Below are positions 47,441 to 58,235 of a stretch of DNA of 64,000 nucleotides, piece after piece. Under the pieces are notes generated by a model. It saw only the letters and a program-made list of their open reading frames with translations, was not told the origin of the DNA and did not search any database. Each line of letters starts with the position of its first letter. Positions within the stretch are counted from its first letter, which is position 1. Made by a program: the position numbers and the translations under genes. Origin of the DNA: CAWDMC01 sp963803295 (GTDB taxonomy: Bacteria; Acidobacteriota; Terriglobia; UBA7540); NCBI GenBank assembly GCA_963803295.1, contig CAWDMC010000009.1, forward strand, positions 186,001-250,000, in the 5' to 3' direction.

Positions 47441-47659
47441 TTAGGGTTCGGGGTCGGAGCTATTCTTGGTTGCCTGCGCCAGCTTCGCGTTAGCCGCCCG
47501 AACGTAAAGAACCGCGATGCCAAGGGCCTTCTGTAACGAGGTGGAAACGCGGCCCGCCAATTCATCGATTGTCATGATCACAACGGTCGCGCCAAAAAAA
47601 AGCGCTGCCAGCACAAGCACGATTGCAAAGAATACCGCATATTCCGCAACGGCGTACAT
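47441..47659 (-). CDS. Small single-span membrane protein
   Basis: This is a 72-residue protein with one N-terminal membrane segment (AVFFAIVLVLAALFFGATVV) followed by a helical cytosolic tail (DELAGRVSTSLQKALGIAVL...). AGGGAG lies nine bases before the ATG at 47659. No family is recognised. Confidence 0.65.
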   Translation of the reverse strand: MYAVAEYAVFFAIVLVLAALFFGATVVIMTIDELAGRVSTSLQKALGIAVLYVRAANAKLAQATKNSSDPEP

Positions 47660-47715
47660 TCACACTCCCTTTCATCACCCTGACGCGACCTCACAGTCTC
47701 TAAGATAGCGATGGA

Positions 47716-49455
47716 TCAGCGATGCCCGCCTCCGCCCATGCTGCGACCACCGGCTGAAGCTCCTCCTCCACCCATGGACCCGTGGCCTCCACCCATGGAT
47801 CCGACTGAGTGGCCTCCGCCCTGAGAAGCGCCGCCGAAGCCCCCACTACCGCTGCGAGAGGCTCCGGCTGAGCTCGCATGTGGCGCAATCATCGCTCCCC
47901 CAGCAGTATTTCCACCTGCACTGCGCGACATTGGGGGGCTTCCCCGAGTAACGCGGACGCTCTGGTTCATCGGACCCTGCCCGCGGGATATTGCGGGTCC
48001 CGGCTGGCCAGCCGTACTCGTCATGGGCAGGTGTCCGCCCAACGTAGTCCCCGACTGGATCCGAAGCGGTTGGGGTGACGATCCGCCGAGGATATGGGAC
48101 CACCTGCTCCCATGCTGGCTGAGGGCTTGGCGCTCGGCGGCGGGATCGGATCCCATGAGGATTGTGGGAGGCGCAGGCGAAGATCCTGTGCGTCGAAACG
48201 CAGAGGGCTTTGGCGATCCTACCGGACCGGCCGCGCGAACATCCGCCGTCCTACCAGGCGTTGCCATGCTTCCGGCCAATGGCGTCCCAGCATGCATGAC
48301 GCGATCGCCGGGAACTACCGGCGGTGCGGAGAGCCTGGTGCCCTGGCCCGGACGAATGTGCACAATACCGTGCGGACTAACAGGCTGCCCATTCTGCAAG
48401 GCCCCTCCCGAAATGGCCGTGATTTGCTGCCCCCCTCCGGCTCCGTTGGGCGCCCAACCGATCCAGCCTGGACCGGAGTACCAACTCACCAATGCCGGCG
48501 ACCAATAAGGAGAACCGCCGGCCATCCAGAACCACCCAAACCCCGAAGCATAGTTCCACGACCCGTAATGATAAGGAATCCAGCCCCAAGGTTCACCGCC
48601 AATCCAAGTCATCCCCCAACCGGGATACATGCTCCACATACCCATGGAATAGGGCGACCATCCCATCGGTTCGTAAGGCGACCAGCCATAGCCGTACCCA
48701 GGAATATTGGCCCACTCGCCGTACGTATTGAGATCATCCCATCCCGCCAACGACCGCTGCGGCCGCACGGCCTGATCTCGCATCGCCAGTTCTGTCTGCG
48801 TGTCGCGCGCCTGAGTCCATCGGTCCCAGTCGTCGACCTCAATCCCGCGCTGAACGGCAGACGCCTGGGAAGTGTTCGAGTCGTAATTCAAAACACGGTC
48901 CTTCGCCAGCTTGATCGTCTGGGTTCCGGCCTCAAACTGCACCGTGCCGTTGAACACCTCGACGCGAAGGCGACCCTGCTCAAGGTCCGTCCTGAACTCG
49001 CTCTTTCCGGCAGGAGTAAGCGTGACCCCGGCAACCTTGACCGTGTACACGTCTCCGCGCTCCGGCATGAAATGGAAGGTCCCGTAGCCCGCCGCGAATG
49101 CAAGCTGGTTCAGCTTATTCCCTTCTTGATCGAGAGCGAGTTGACTGAAATCCAGTTCGGAAGCTTCACCCAGGCGCGCCGTGGAACCGTTTTCGAATTG
49201 TACTTCCGCGAAACTCTGAGATGACGTCGAAAGCGCAAAGCCTTCCTGAATGGGCGTATTCGCGATCGCCTTTGTCCATTCGTCAGAGCCCGGTCGTTTG
49301 ATGGTCACTTCGCCGCTGACGTAACTCAACCGCACCGCGCGAACATGCGAAAGCCCCGGTGCGCCGATCTCCACCTGTTGCGCCCAGAGAGACGACGCTA
49401 ACAGCAACGAGAGAATGAAGATCCAGGAATACGGAAGCACTAGGCGGGATTTCAT
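47716..49455 (-). CDS. FecR-domain secreted protein with aromatic-rich DUF6600-type region and Gly-rich tail
   Basis: This is a 579-residue exported protein. After the signal peptide (ILSLLLASSLWAQ) comes a FecR-like beta domain (about 40-200) with VRLSYVSGEVTIKRPGSDEW, FENGSTARLGEASELDFSQL and FRTDLEQGRLRVEVFNGTVQ. A Trp/Tyr/Gly/Pro-rich block (about 240-350, for example GYGYGWSPYEPMGWSPYSMG) matches the DUF6600-type pattern. A long Ser/Gly/Pro region ends in a glycine-histidine-rich tail. It is probably an envelope or matrix protein; the role is unknown. Confidence 0.8.
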   Translation of the reverse strand: MKSRLVLPYSWIFILSLLLASSLWAQQVEIGAPGLSHVRAVRLSYVSGEVTIKRPGSDEWTKAIANTPIQEGFALSTSSQSFAEVQFENGSTARLGEASELDFSQLALDQEGNKLNQLAFAAGYGTFHFMPERGDVYTVKVAGVTLTPAGKSEFRTDLEQGRLRVEVFNGTVQFEAGTQTIKLAKDRVLNYDSNTSQASAVQRGIEVDDWDRWTQARDTQTELAMRDQAVRPQRSLAGWDDLNTYGEWANIPGYGYGWSPYEPMGWSPYSMGMWSMYPGWGMTWIGGEPWGWIPYHYGSWNYASGFGWFWMAGGSPYWSPALVSWYSGPGWIGWAPNGAGGGQQITAISGGALQNGQPVSPHGIVHIRPGQGTRLSAPPVVPGDRVMHAGTPLAGSMATPGRTADVRAAGPVGSPKPSAFRRTGSSPAPPTILMGSDPAAERQALSQHGSRWSHILGGSSPQPLRIQSGTTLGGHLPMTSTAGQPGPAISRGQGPMNQSVRVTRGSPPMSRSAGGNTAGGAMIAPHASSAGASRSGSGGFGGASQGGGHSVGSMGGGHGSMGGGGASAGGRSMGGGGHR

Positions 49456-49590
49456 GACCGGCCTCCTTAGGGAGGTTCGCTTCCCGGCGCCTCAGTGAAT
49501 CAGATGGCCCAGAGAACGCCGCAACTCGCGCTGGATAAGCGATACCAACTATTTATACCACAAAGGGGGCCTTCGAGTCACTCACGATCA

Positions 49591-51108
49591 TCAATGCATG
49601 GCAGTAACGGCAGACGGAGCCTCGAGGCCCGGCGAGGCAAAATCGACGCTACTCACAGGAATGATCCGAACCGGTCCTAGCTTATTCAAGTCTTTCTTGA
49701 ACTCTACGGCGTTACCCACAAGTACTATGGCGAGATGCTCGGGATCCAAATGCCGGTGCGCGGCGTTCCAAACGTCGGCCGTAGAAAGATGCCCGATCAT
49801 CGAGGGCTCGCGGTTCGAGTAATCAAGCGGCAATCCATGGATCATCAAATCCAAAACGTGGGCGGCGATGGCGTCGGGTGTTTCGAATTGAAGAGCCATG
49901 TGGCCGACCAGGTAGTCGCGCGACTGCTCAAGTTCATCGCGGGAGATCTTGTGGTCGCTGAGCTTGCGGATCTCGTCCAGCATGAGCTTGACGCTTTCAA
50001 TCGTTTCGCTGGTCCGGGTGGAAGTCTTCGACACCCAGCTTCCCGCTCCCCGGTAGCAGTTCAAGTCGCTCGAAGCGCCATAAGTAAGCCCGTGCTGGGC
50101 GCGCAATGCACGGAAAAGCCAGTTGACTGCAGGTCCCCCCAAAACTTCGTTGGCGATATTCAAGGCTTCGTAGTCCGGGCTTGATCGGGGCACGCCCAAT
50201 TCGCCAACGCGTATTTCCGTTTGCACCGCGTCGGGCTTGTCGATGACCAGGATCTGCCGCGGCGCCTCCGTGGATTCTGTCACGCTGCCCTTGTGGATTG
50301 CGTTGACGGAGCCCTTCCATTCGCCAAAGTATTTCTTGGCTAAGCGGGCGGCGTCGCCCGGCGTGATATCTCCGACCACGGCGAGAATAGCATTTGAAGG
50401 CACGTAGTAGCGCGCGTGGAAATCCTGAAGATCGCGCCGGTTGATCCTCCGAACAGCATCGGAGGTCCCTTCGGCAGGATGGCTGTAAGGGGTCCCCCAA
50501 AATACGAGTTGGCTGAAAGCCGTATCTGCAAGGTAAGCCGGATCACCGCCGAGCACGTCCAGCGACGAAAGAAGCTGCTTCCTGCCGCGCTCCACTTCCG
50601 CTGGAGGAAAATTGGCGTGAATGACGACATCCGCGAGCACGTCGAAACCCAGGGGGATGTTGTCATGCAGCACGCTGATCGCGGCGAAGGAGTTGTCCCA
50701 GTCGGCGCCCGTGTCAATGGTGCCGCCGACCTGGTCGATGGCGTCGGCAATCTGGCGTGAGGTACGGCTCTCGGTTCCCTCGTTGAGCAGTCCGGCGACG
50801 TACTCGGCGGTTCCTGCCAAACCTTGGGGATCCGCCTCCGCGCCAGTTTCAATGGTCATGCGCAGGGAGACCACGGGCAGGCGATGCTGCTCGATGACAA
50901 CGACTCTCAATCCGTTTGGCAGAGTTTCGATGGCGGGCGCGGGCAGAACGTAAGGTTTGGGAGACTGCACGGCGGGAGGTAAATCCCGCCCCCAAAGGCT
51001 ACCGGCCAGCAGGGCCGCAACAATGAGACCCAGGACCCTCGTCCGTGAGGCGCAGGTTTCCATTTTCGAAGCTCCGGGCTTGCCACAGAACTGCATTTCG
51101 AAGTTCAC
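49591..51108 (-). CDS. M16 family peptidase homologue lacking the zinc motif
   Basis: This 505-residue exported protein has the M16 fold: LPNGLRVVVIEQHRLPVVSL, FHARYYVPSNAILAVVGDIT and IRVGELGVPRSSPDYEALNI. Where active members have HxxEH it reads GTAEYVAGLLNEGTESR, so the zinc ligands are absent. It overlaps the stop of the upstream active M16 gene by four bases, and the two most likely form a heterodimer in which this is the non-catalytic partner, as in mitochondrial processing peptidase. The N-terminus has a hydrophobic signal (LIVAALLAGSLWGRDLPPA). Confidence 0.88.
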   Translation of the reverse strand: MNFEMQFCGKPGASKMETCASRTRVLGLIVAALLAGSLWGRDLPPAVQSPKPYVLPAPAIETLPNGLRVVVIEQHRLPVVSLRMTIETGAEADPQGLAGTAEYVAGLLNEGTESRTSRQIADAIDQVGGTIDTGADWDNSFAAISVLHDNIPLGFDVLADVVIHANFPPAEVERGRKQLLSSLDVLGGDPAYLADTAFSQLVFWGTPYSHPAEGTSDAVRRINRRDLQDFHARYYVPSNAILAVVGDITPGDAARLAKKYFGEWKGSVNAIHKGSVTESTEAPRQILVIDKPDAVQTEIRVGELGVPRSSPDYEALNIANEVLGGPAVNWLFRALRAQHGLTYGASSDLNCYRGAGSWVSKTSTRTSETIESVKLMLDEIRKLSDHKISRDELEQSRDYLVGHMALQFETPDAIAAHVLDLMIHGLPLDYSNREPSMIGHLSTADVWNAAHRHLDPEHLAIVLVGNAVEFKKDLNKLGPVRIIPVSSVDFASPGLEAPSAVTAMH

Positions 51109-52562
51109 TTGCCCGGACTTCCCTTCTGTTCCTGTCCATTCAAAGGATAGACTTCCACAAGAGTCGCATTGCCTGGCACGAAGTATTTTCTGGCCACCCG
51201 CTGAATGTCTTCTGCTGAAACGCTCATGAACCGGTTCAACTCGAGATCGAGCAGTTGCGGATCCTTCAGAATCACCCCCGCATAGCCCAGCTCCTCAGCG
51301 GTCGTGCGATTGCTTTCACGGCTGACAATGAAATCGCGTAAGATTTCGTTCTTGGCCTTCTCGATCTCGACCGGTGACACCAACTCATTCTTCATCCGTT
51401 CCAGCTCCGTCTGGACTGCGGTTTCGCCCTCCGCCGGTACGTGACCCTGGTTCATCACTGCGAAGACGAAAAACAGGTTGGGATCCTCCGTGAAATTGCC
51501 GTTGGCCTGAGCCTCCAGCGCAATCTGTTCATCGTAAACCAGCCGTTGGTAGATGCGCGAGCTTTCGCCTTCCGAGAGAATTCGCGAAGCCAGCCGCAGC
51601 GGATAGGCGTCCGCTGTGCCGTCTGCAGGCATGTGATAGCCCTTGACGAAGGCAGGCAGGGCCACTCCTTGCCGGATTTTGAACACCCGCTGGGCGGCCT
51701 GCGGTGGCTCCTTGGGAATGCTGCGCGCGATCGGACCAGCGGCCGGCAACGGTCCGAAATACTGGTCGATCTGGGCTTTCGTTTGTGCGGTGTCGAAATC
51801 GCCTACAATCACCAAATCCGCGTTGCCTGGCTGGTAGTAGGTATCATAGAAAGCCTGAATATCGGCGAGGCTGGCGCTGTCGAGATCCTCCATACTCCCG
51901 ATCGTCATGTGACCATACGGATGCACTGAAAAGGCCTGCCGGTAGAGGGTTTCCACAACGTTGCCGTAAGGCTGATTGTCGAAGCGCTGGCGCCGCTCCT
52001 CTTTCACCACTTCCCTTTCGGTTTTGAAGGATTTCTCGGTGATGTGAAGGCCGCGCATGCGGTCTGCTTCGAGCCACAAGGCGACCGGCAAATTCGAGCT
52101 CGGGATATTCTCCCAGAACACCGTTGCATCCTCGGTGGTATAGGCGTTATCCACTCCTCCCGATCGGACAATGTAGTTGGAGAACTCATCCGGTCCGAGA
52201 TTCCTGGTGCCTTGGAACATCAAATGTTCGAAAAGGTGGGCAAAGCCGGTACGTCCTGTCGCCTCGTCCTTGGAGCCGACGTGATACCACACTTCGACGC
52301 AAACCACCGGCGACTGGTGATTCTCAACCAGGAGCGCCCGCAGTCCATTGGCCAGGTCGTATTCCTCGACCTCGGTGTGCGGCAATTTGACTCTGCTCGG
52401 AACGGCCCTGCCCGGCCACGGCAATAGCAGCAAGACCATTCCGCAAGCCAGAAACTGCCAAAACCGACCCACGATCTCTCGTATTTTCTTGTGCTTAACG
52501 AACGAGGCTCGATCAGGTCGCGAGGTGGCGTGCTTGTGGACGATGTTCAAAAACGCCTTCAA
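51105..52562 (-). CDS. M16 family zinc peptidase (catalytic subunit)
   Basis: This is a 485-residue exported metallopeptidase. The inverted zinc motif HxxEH is intact in FAHLFEHLMFQGTRNLG, with the third ligand Glu in FKTEREVVKEERRQRFDNQ. The core also has VEVWYHVGSKDEATGRTG and YQPGNADLVIVGDFDTAQT. The first codon given is a TTG at 52562; a GTG at 52472, opening MGRFWQFLACGMVLLLLPWP as a signal peptide, is an equally good start. It is coupled by a four-base overlap to the inactive M16 partner downstream. Confidence 0.9.
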   Translation of the reverse strand: MKAFLNIVHKHATSRPDRASFVKHKKIREIVGRFWQFLACGMVLLLLPWPGRAVPSRVKLPHTEVEEYDLANGLRALLVENHQSPVVCVEVWYHVGSKDEATGRTGFAHLFEHLMFQGTRNLGPDEFSNYIVRSGGVDNAYTTEDATVFWENIPSSNLPVALWLEADRMRGLHITEKSFKTEREVVKEERRQRFDNQPYGNVVETLYRQAFSVHPYGHMTIGSMEDLDSASLADIQAFYDTYYQPGNADLVIVGDFDTAQTKAQIDQYFGPLPAAGPIARSIPKEPPQAAQRVFKIRQGVALPAFVKGYHMPADGTADAYPLRLASRILSEGESSRIYQRLVYDEQIALEAQANGNFTEDPNLFFVFAVMNQGHVPAEGETAVQTELERMKNELVSPVEIEKAKNEILRDFIVSRESNRTTAEELGYAGVILKDPQLLDLELNRFMSVSAEDIQRVARKYFVPGNATLVEVYPLNGQEQKGSPGK

Positions 52563-52755
52563 AACCGATGCATTCCCGGGTCAAGATATGGGAGTTAAAT
52601 CTTAACATAAGAACTGAACTCGCAGCTTCGCGGCGCGAGCGGCGCGATGGCAGCCCCAATTGCGACCGCATGCTGTCTTGTTTCATGTGCTGGCGCCGCG
52701 GTGACTTGGCGGTAATCGCCGAGATGTGCCATCAAGGCACAAAGCACGTCGGTCC

Positions 52756-54408
52756 TCAGGGCGGAGCGGTAAGCATCTCCGGTTCTCCGAGCATCAGGAT
52801 CTTGCCATCCGGCTGACGATCCAACTCAGGAGCATAAAGGCCACGAAGCTCTCGCCGCCACCAGAGTCCGGTGGCGCGCTTCGTAGCCCGATCGGTAAAC
52901 CAGTATTGCCACAGTACGGCCCGCACTCGTTCAGGCGGCCTGCCTCCAAAGGGGTCACCGGCAAAGAGCGAGAACACGCTCTGGTCGTTTTGAAGCAAAA
53001 GCTCCTCGACACGCAGTACCAGGGATACTCCCGCCAGCTTCCCAGCGAAGCGAACCAGAGATTCCAGTCAAAGCGCGGCTGATAAGGGGCGTAGATGCGC
53101 GGTGCCGTGCTCGGGTCCTGCGGCTTGTACTTGAAGGGGTAGGCTGTCCACTGCTTGCCATCGTTCGATCCCTGGAACTCGATCTCATAGCGGGCCCGGG
53201 TCATGGTCGCAAACAGACCGTACTGGTTCGAGATGCGAAAGGGTTCAAGTGCAGCAATCGGGGAGGCAGGAAGCGGCAAATAAGGGGCGAGCATTAAGGT
53301 CAGCAATGCCGTCGTGTTATAGAAGATCCAGGTAAGAAGAATGGCTTTCAGAGCCAGTGCCACGGCAGAGACTCGCGAGGCGGAAGTTCGAAGTCCAGGC
53401 TCGGGGAGTGGCAGTCCGGGGTCACAGGCTTCAACCGGCTGACCCGCAGATGGCCGGCGCAGGATTCGAAAATCGAAGGTCGAGATTCGACGGAATATTC
53501 GACCGCCCCGGGCGCGGACCGGTTGCAAGCAGCGATCGTCCAGAAGCAGGACCCCTAAAATAAGGACCAGATGATTGATGAACGCCAGGTTCGCGGTGAG
53601 AATTATGCCCAGCTGAAATGGCGATACCACGCAAAAACACGCGATACGCCAGCGTCGTGGCAGAAAGAGCATCCAGACCGCGCCCAGTTCCAGGATTAGC
53701 GTCGCCAGCGCGATGAAGCTATGGAAACCATGCGGGAGTTGCTGTACGTACCAACCGATCCAGTTGGGCAGGGGACCGTTCTGGTAATACTCGAACAGGG
53801 CGGTGAGATGGCGCCATTGGGGGGTCCCCACTCAGCAACTTTACCAGCCCCGATTCAAAGTAGATGCGGAACCACAACCACTGAAGCAGAAAGAGACTGG
53901 CGCGCGACGGCGGATGGCTGTTGCCCAGTCGTGGTCGAAGGCCCGGCGGCGCAAAGAACAAGCTCAGAAAACCGGCAGCCAGCAGCATCCCGTCGGACTG
54001 ATAGGAGGAGAAGTCTTGCGAGGCACTGACAAAGGAGAGATAGCAAATCTCAGCGACGGCGATGCTCAGCCTGGGCCAGAGGTTCAGAACAAGAGCGATG
54101 GATGCGAAAAGGCCCGCCCAGCACGTGAGCTTCAGAAACGCACTGCCCGAACTTAACCAGTAGAGTGTAGGGGCGTACCAGTATCGGGTGAGGCCGAAGT
54201 GCTGCGACAGAAAGTGCAGATATTTGCCGGACGGAAGAATGCCGCGCGGTCCGATCAAACCCTCGATCTGAAAGAGAAGCGAGTAGAAAGCTGAGAAGAA
54301 GATGAGACCGAGAGAGCGCAGGAACAGCCATCGTGGCCACAAATGCCCCGCGCCAGGGCCCGAGCGTGCGTCAAATAACCAGCGCAAAAGGGCAGAGGGA
54401 GTGAGCAC
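52756..54408 (-). pseudogene. Lipase-maturation-factor-like membrane protein, two frameshifts
   Basis: This is a multi-span protein of the LMF1-like family. The start is a GTG at 54408 with GGAGG eight bases upstream. The first part carries LFQIEGLIGPRGILPSGKYL, LVSASQDFSSYQSDGMLLAA-like and WFRIYFESGLVKLLSGD. At about 53820 a run of six G (one too many) breaks the frame; it resumes as QWRHLTALFEYYQNGPLPNW and continues to YPW near 53025. A second one-base shift then restores LVLRVEELLLQNDQSVFSLF and the true end at 52756. The open pieces are 54408-53719, 53831-52794 and 52998-52756. Confidence 0.78.
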
Positions 54409-54527
54409 TGTGACCGCCTCCGCATCCGAATGGGCACTCGGGCAAGGCCGTCCCCGGAATGCGCAATGTGGCGTAGCCGTGTGCGCGCGAGAAAACACGG
54501 CCTGGTCAAGATCAACGCGGCAGCCGG

Positions 54528-56391
54528 TCAGGCGTTTCGCGACAGCGGCACCGGCCGTTCGTAAATTTCCTCAATCACTTCACGGTATCGCTGTTCGACC
54601 GTGGCGCGCTTGATCTTGAGGGTCGGTGAGAGCTCGCCAGCTTCGACGGTGAACTCACGCGGCAGCAGTCCGATCTGGTGGATTCGTTCATACCGTGGCA
54701 GCAGCGCCATCGCTTCGTCAACCTGCTGTTGCATGAAGGCATGAACTTCGGACTTACCCACAAGATCTTCCCGATTAGCGAAGGCGACCTTGTGCTCCCG
54801 AGCCCAGGCTTCGAGCCGCGGGAAATCAGGAACGACGAGAGCGCTGATGAATCGGCGCCGGTCCCCCACGGTCACGATCTGAGCCACGTAGCGGTGTCCC
54901 TGGAACAGGTTTTCGAGCTTCTCGGGTGAGACAAACTTGCCGCCAGAGGTTTTGAACAGATTCTTCTTGCGGCCGGTGATGGTGAGAAAGCCATCTTCGT
55001 CCATGACGCCAAGATCGCCGGTGTGGAACCAGCCATCCACAAAGGCCTCGCTCAATTCAGGTGTAGGACGATAATAGCCCGGCGAGACGTTCGGACCGCG
55101 CACCAGGATTTCTCGGCCAGCGTGCCCAAAACTGTCCGAGTTCTCTTCGCCCAGCTTGATCTCTACCCCTTTCACGGCGCGACCGACCGTGCCGACTTTG
55201 ACCGAACCTGGATAGTTCAAGGCGACTACGGGAGACGTCTCGGTGAGTCCATATCCTTCGTATACAGGCAGTCCAACCGCGCAAAAGAACTCCGCGGTTT
55301 CGCGCGACAAGGGAGCTGAACCCGATATCAGCGCCCAGACCCGTCCGCCCAGCCGGGCCCGGATTTTGGCGCCGACCAGGCGATCGGCGATCGCATGCCT
55401 CAGGCGTAAGCCGATCGGCGGTTTTGCGCGATTGGCGTTCCAGGCTCCGTACGGAGTGTATTCCCGCCCCACGCCAATGCCCCACTTGAAGAGTTTCTGG
55501 ACGGCAGCAGAACTCCCGGCGACGGTCTCCATGACCTTGGAGTGAATCTTCTCGAGGACGCGCGGCACCACGGGAATCATGGTAGGGCGCACCTCAAGAA
55601 TATTTTCAGGCAGACTCTCGAGGTTCTCCGCGTAAGCGATACTGACGCCCGCCCAGAAACAGGTGAATTCAATCATCCGCTCCAATATGTGGGAGAGCGG
55701 CAGAAAAGAGATCGTCACGTCGTCGATACCTAAAGGATACGTGCTAAGCGTAGACAAGACGTTGGAACCGATATTGGCGTGGGTGAGGATCACACCCTTG
55801 AACCGGCCCATCGTTCCAGAAGTGTAAATAAGGGTTGCAACGTCCCCGGCACGCGCTTCGAGCGCGCGCGATCGAAAGAAGTCGATGGCTCCGGCCTTAT
55901 CGGCAGCATCGGGATCGACCAGTTGGTGCCAGCATTCCACGCCCTCTTCCCACTCGCAGACCCCATCCATCGCCAGGATGAGCCTGAGCTCAGGAAGATG
56001 ATCGCGCACGCTCAAGACTTTGCGGAGTTGCGCCTCGGTAGACACCACCACTGCCTTGGCTTCCGAGTCCTCGAGGATCCATTCGACGTCGGGGCCCAGC
56101 AAAGTGGGATAGATCGGAACAATGACGGCGCCGAGTCCCAGCAAAGCATGGTCAGTCAGCGCCCACTCGACCCGGTTCTCCGCTAGAATCGCCACCCGGT
56201 CGCCGCGCTCGATTCCCACACGATGCAGTTCGCGGGCCAGCAAGGGCAGCTTGGGTTAGGGCATCCTGTGAGGAGAGTTCACGATAGCGGCCGCCTTGCT
56301 TATACAGAAAGGCGTCGGGTTTATGGTGCAGTTCTACGGCCTTCAGGAACATCTCGGTCAGAGTACTGAAACTTGTGTTATCCTTCTTCAT
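54528..56391 (-). pseudogene. Long-chain acyl-CoA synthetase (AMP-forming), single frameshift
   Basis: This is an adenylate-forming long-chain fatty-acid CoA ligase of about 620 residues. The first 46 residues (MKKDNTSFSTLTEMFLKAVE ...) lie in one frame from 56391, and the rest begins LLARELHRVGIERGDRVAIL in another, owing to one extra C near 56245. The AMP-binding motif TLIYTSGTMGRFKGVILTHA, YEGYGLTETSPVVALNY and GWFHTGDLGVMDEDGFLTIT with GRKKNLFKTSGGK are intact. Apart from the frame break it looks functional, so a sequencing error is likely. Confidence 0.88.
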
Positions 56392-56604
56392 AGCATCTCA
56401 GCGCGCGCAAAGACCCAGATTCTATCAGAACTCGCACCTCATACCGCTAGTGGAACCGGATCAGAGGGAATCGATATAGCACTTCAAGCTAACACAGCTG
56501 AACGCGGTCCGGCGAAGGCAAATGCGGTGTTGTATCTAATCTAAACGGCTGCGAGCGAATGTGCGCACCGAAGGGACATTAGAAAAAGTCTTCGGAGGAT
56601 GACC

Positions 56605-57447
56605 ATGGATCGGCTCAACGTTTTTGGCTTCTACACGCTGGGGATGCATCTCCATCCACTTAGCGAGATCACGGGCGGCGAGGGTAAAACTGTGGGTGAC
56701 ATCTACCTGCAGGCGATCTTCGCCAGCCGAGCGATCCGCGATCTGCTGGACAACCACGCGCTGGACCTGCGTGCTTCTAAGGAGGCCGCGGTTCGCCTGG
56801 CGGCTTTGCTGGCGGAAGTGGCCCCGGCCAACGTGACCCAGCCCGAGCGCGAGGAATATCTGGGTAGAGAACTCGATGCCACCACCGCTTCGAGGATTGT
56901 CAGCGCGGTTAAGGAGTTTGAGACGCTGCTCGCGAATGAACTACCGCGGCTCGACGTGTACTCGGTTCGCCAGAAGCTGATTTACTCCACGCCCGATCTC
57001 ATCGAGCGGGCCGAACGGGCGCTGGAAAGTGAAGCACGCGACATCCTGCCGAAAGATGCTCTCTCCGAGCTCAACCAAGCCGGCCGGTGTTTGGCGTTCG
57101 AGTTGCCCACCGCCGCCGCCTTTCACACTATGCGCTCGGTGGAAGGTGTTCTGCGACTCTATCATTCACTGGTCGTGAAGCTTCCGGCCGGGGCGCGAAC
57201 GCCGGAGCTGGGGCAGTGTATTACCGAACTGCGGTCCCACGGTCAGGACGCCCGGGTGCTGGATATTCTGGAGCACATTCGCAGCCTGCACCTTAACAAC
57301 TCAGTCAGTCCGGAAGTATTTGTCACTATGAAGGAGGCTCTGCGGCTGTTTGATATTGCCAAGAGCGCGATTGGCGCCATGGCGGATAAGATCACGCAGA
57401 TGGCCGGCACTCCGGCCAGGAACTCCTCGGTGGTGGCAGCTTTGTGA
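56605..57447 (+). CDS. Hypothetical helical protein
   Basis: This is a 280-residue soluble protein, almost entirely helical. The N-terminal half (LNVFGFYTLGMHLHPLSEIT ... VKEFETLLANELPRLDVYSV) is followed by a C-terminal half (AGRCLAFELPTAAAFHTMRS then VEGVLRLYHSLVVKLP) that resembles HEPN-type helical bundles. GGAGG precedes the second in-frame ATG (56605) by six bases. It lies between convergent and divergent genes and gives no operon clue. The HEPN similarity is weak. Confidence 0.6.
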   Translation: MDRLNVFGFYTLGMHLHPLSEITGGEGKTVGDIYLQAIFASRAIRDLLDNHALDLRASKEAAVRLAALLAEVAPANVTQPEREEYLGRELDATTASRIVSAVKEFETLLANELPRLDVYSVRQKLIYSTPDLIERAERALESEARDILPKDALSELNQAGRCLAFELPTAAAFHTMRSVEGVLRLYHSLVVKLPAGARTPELGQCITELRSHGQDARVLDILEHIRSLHLNNSVSPEVFVTMKEALRLFDIAKSAIGAMADKITQMAGTPARNSSVVAAL

Positions 57448-57501
57448 ATCTCTGGCAGCGGCCAGAAGCTCCGCTGCGCCGGTTGTCTTTCAAGGGCGAC
57501 C

Positions 57502-58227
57502 TCACCCGGGTGGCAATGAGGGAGGGTTCCCGCTGTCCTGGATCCAAACGGATTCCGGTGCGATGACGATCTCTGCCATCGCCCGGCCTTCTCGGTGACG
57601 GTCGATCCAATAGCCCCAGAGTACCAGCAGCCAGAGCGAAAAACCGCTGATCTCCAGCGTTTTCACACTGTCAGGAGGCGGCCCAACCAAAGCCCCCAGA
57701 TAGAGCAGAATCAAAACCAGGACCAGCGACCAAAAGGCGAACACGCCGGTGCGGTCGCGTGCGCGGGTGTTGCGTGCGTAGAGTCCTACACCCAAGCCGA
57801 AGATCATTCCCTCCACGACGACCGTCAAGAGCGGCGAATTCCACAACCCCAATCCTACCTTGGGTCCCCCCGGATAAATCGGCATATCTGGAATATGCGA
57901 GAGCGCATCCAGAAACCAATGACTGATAACCAGGGCCCCTATCCAGGCAGACGCTTGCCGGTCGCGGGTACGGAACCAATAGAATGCCGCTGCCAGACTC
58001 GCCCAACCAACGTCAGCAAGCAGACTGTGGGAGATCGGGTAAGAAAGAAAATCGAGTGGATTCACGGCCGTCATTCCCGGACGGATCGCCACCTGTTCGA
58101 CGCCGAAGGCAAGGAAGACCGGCCAGAGGAGGTCAGGAAAATTAGCGGCCAGCAGCAACGTGCCGAGCGAGACACGCGGCACGGGTTTCTTTGCCGCGAG
58201 AGCCAGTCCGCTGTGGCCGATAAACAT
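57502..58227 (-). CDS. Multi-span membrane protein (metal-dependent hydrolase-like)
   Basis: This is a 241-residue membrane protein with about six spans. It opens FIGHSGLALAAKKPVPRVSL followed by LLLAANFPDLLWPVF, a pattern like the DUF457/YdjM-type membrane-bound hydrolases (GH...A, N...D). DFLSYPISHSLLADV and SHWFLDALSHIPDMP add the expected His and Asp residues. I start at the ATG 58227; the longer ORF upstream is Gly/Arg-rich and unsupported. The substrate is unknown. Confidence 0.78.
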   Translation of the reverse strand: MFIGHSGLALAAKKPVPRVSLGTLLLAANFPDLLWPVFLAFGVEQVAIRPGMTAVNPLDFLSYPISHSLLADVGWASLAAAFYWFRTRDRQASAWIGALVISHWFLDALSHIPDMPIYPGGPKVGLGLWNSPLLTVVVEGMIFGLGVGLYARNTRARDRTGVFAFWSLVLVLILLYLGALVGPPPDSVKTLEISGFSLWLLVLWGYWIDRHREGRAMAEIVIAPESVWIQDSGNPPSLPPG

Positions 58228-58235
58228 TTTGGTCC

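Noticed and set aside
48094..49224. 376-codon plus-strand ORF
   Set aside because: It is antisense to the FecR-domain gene; its Arg/Pro/His composition reflects the repetitive Trp/Tyr/Gly codons opposite.
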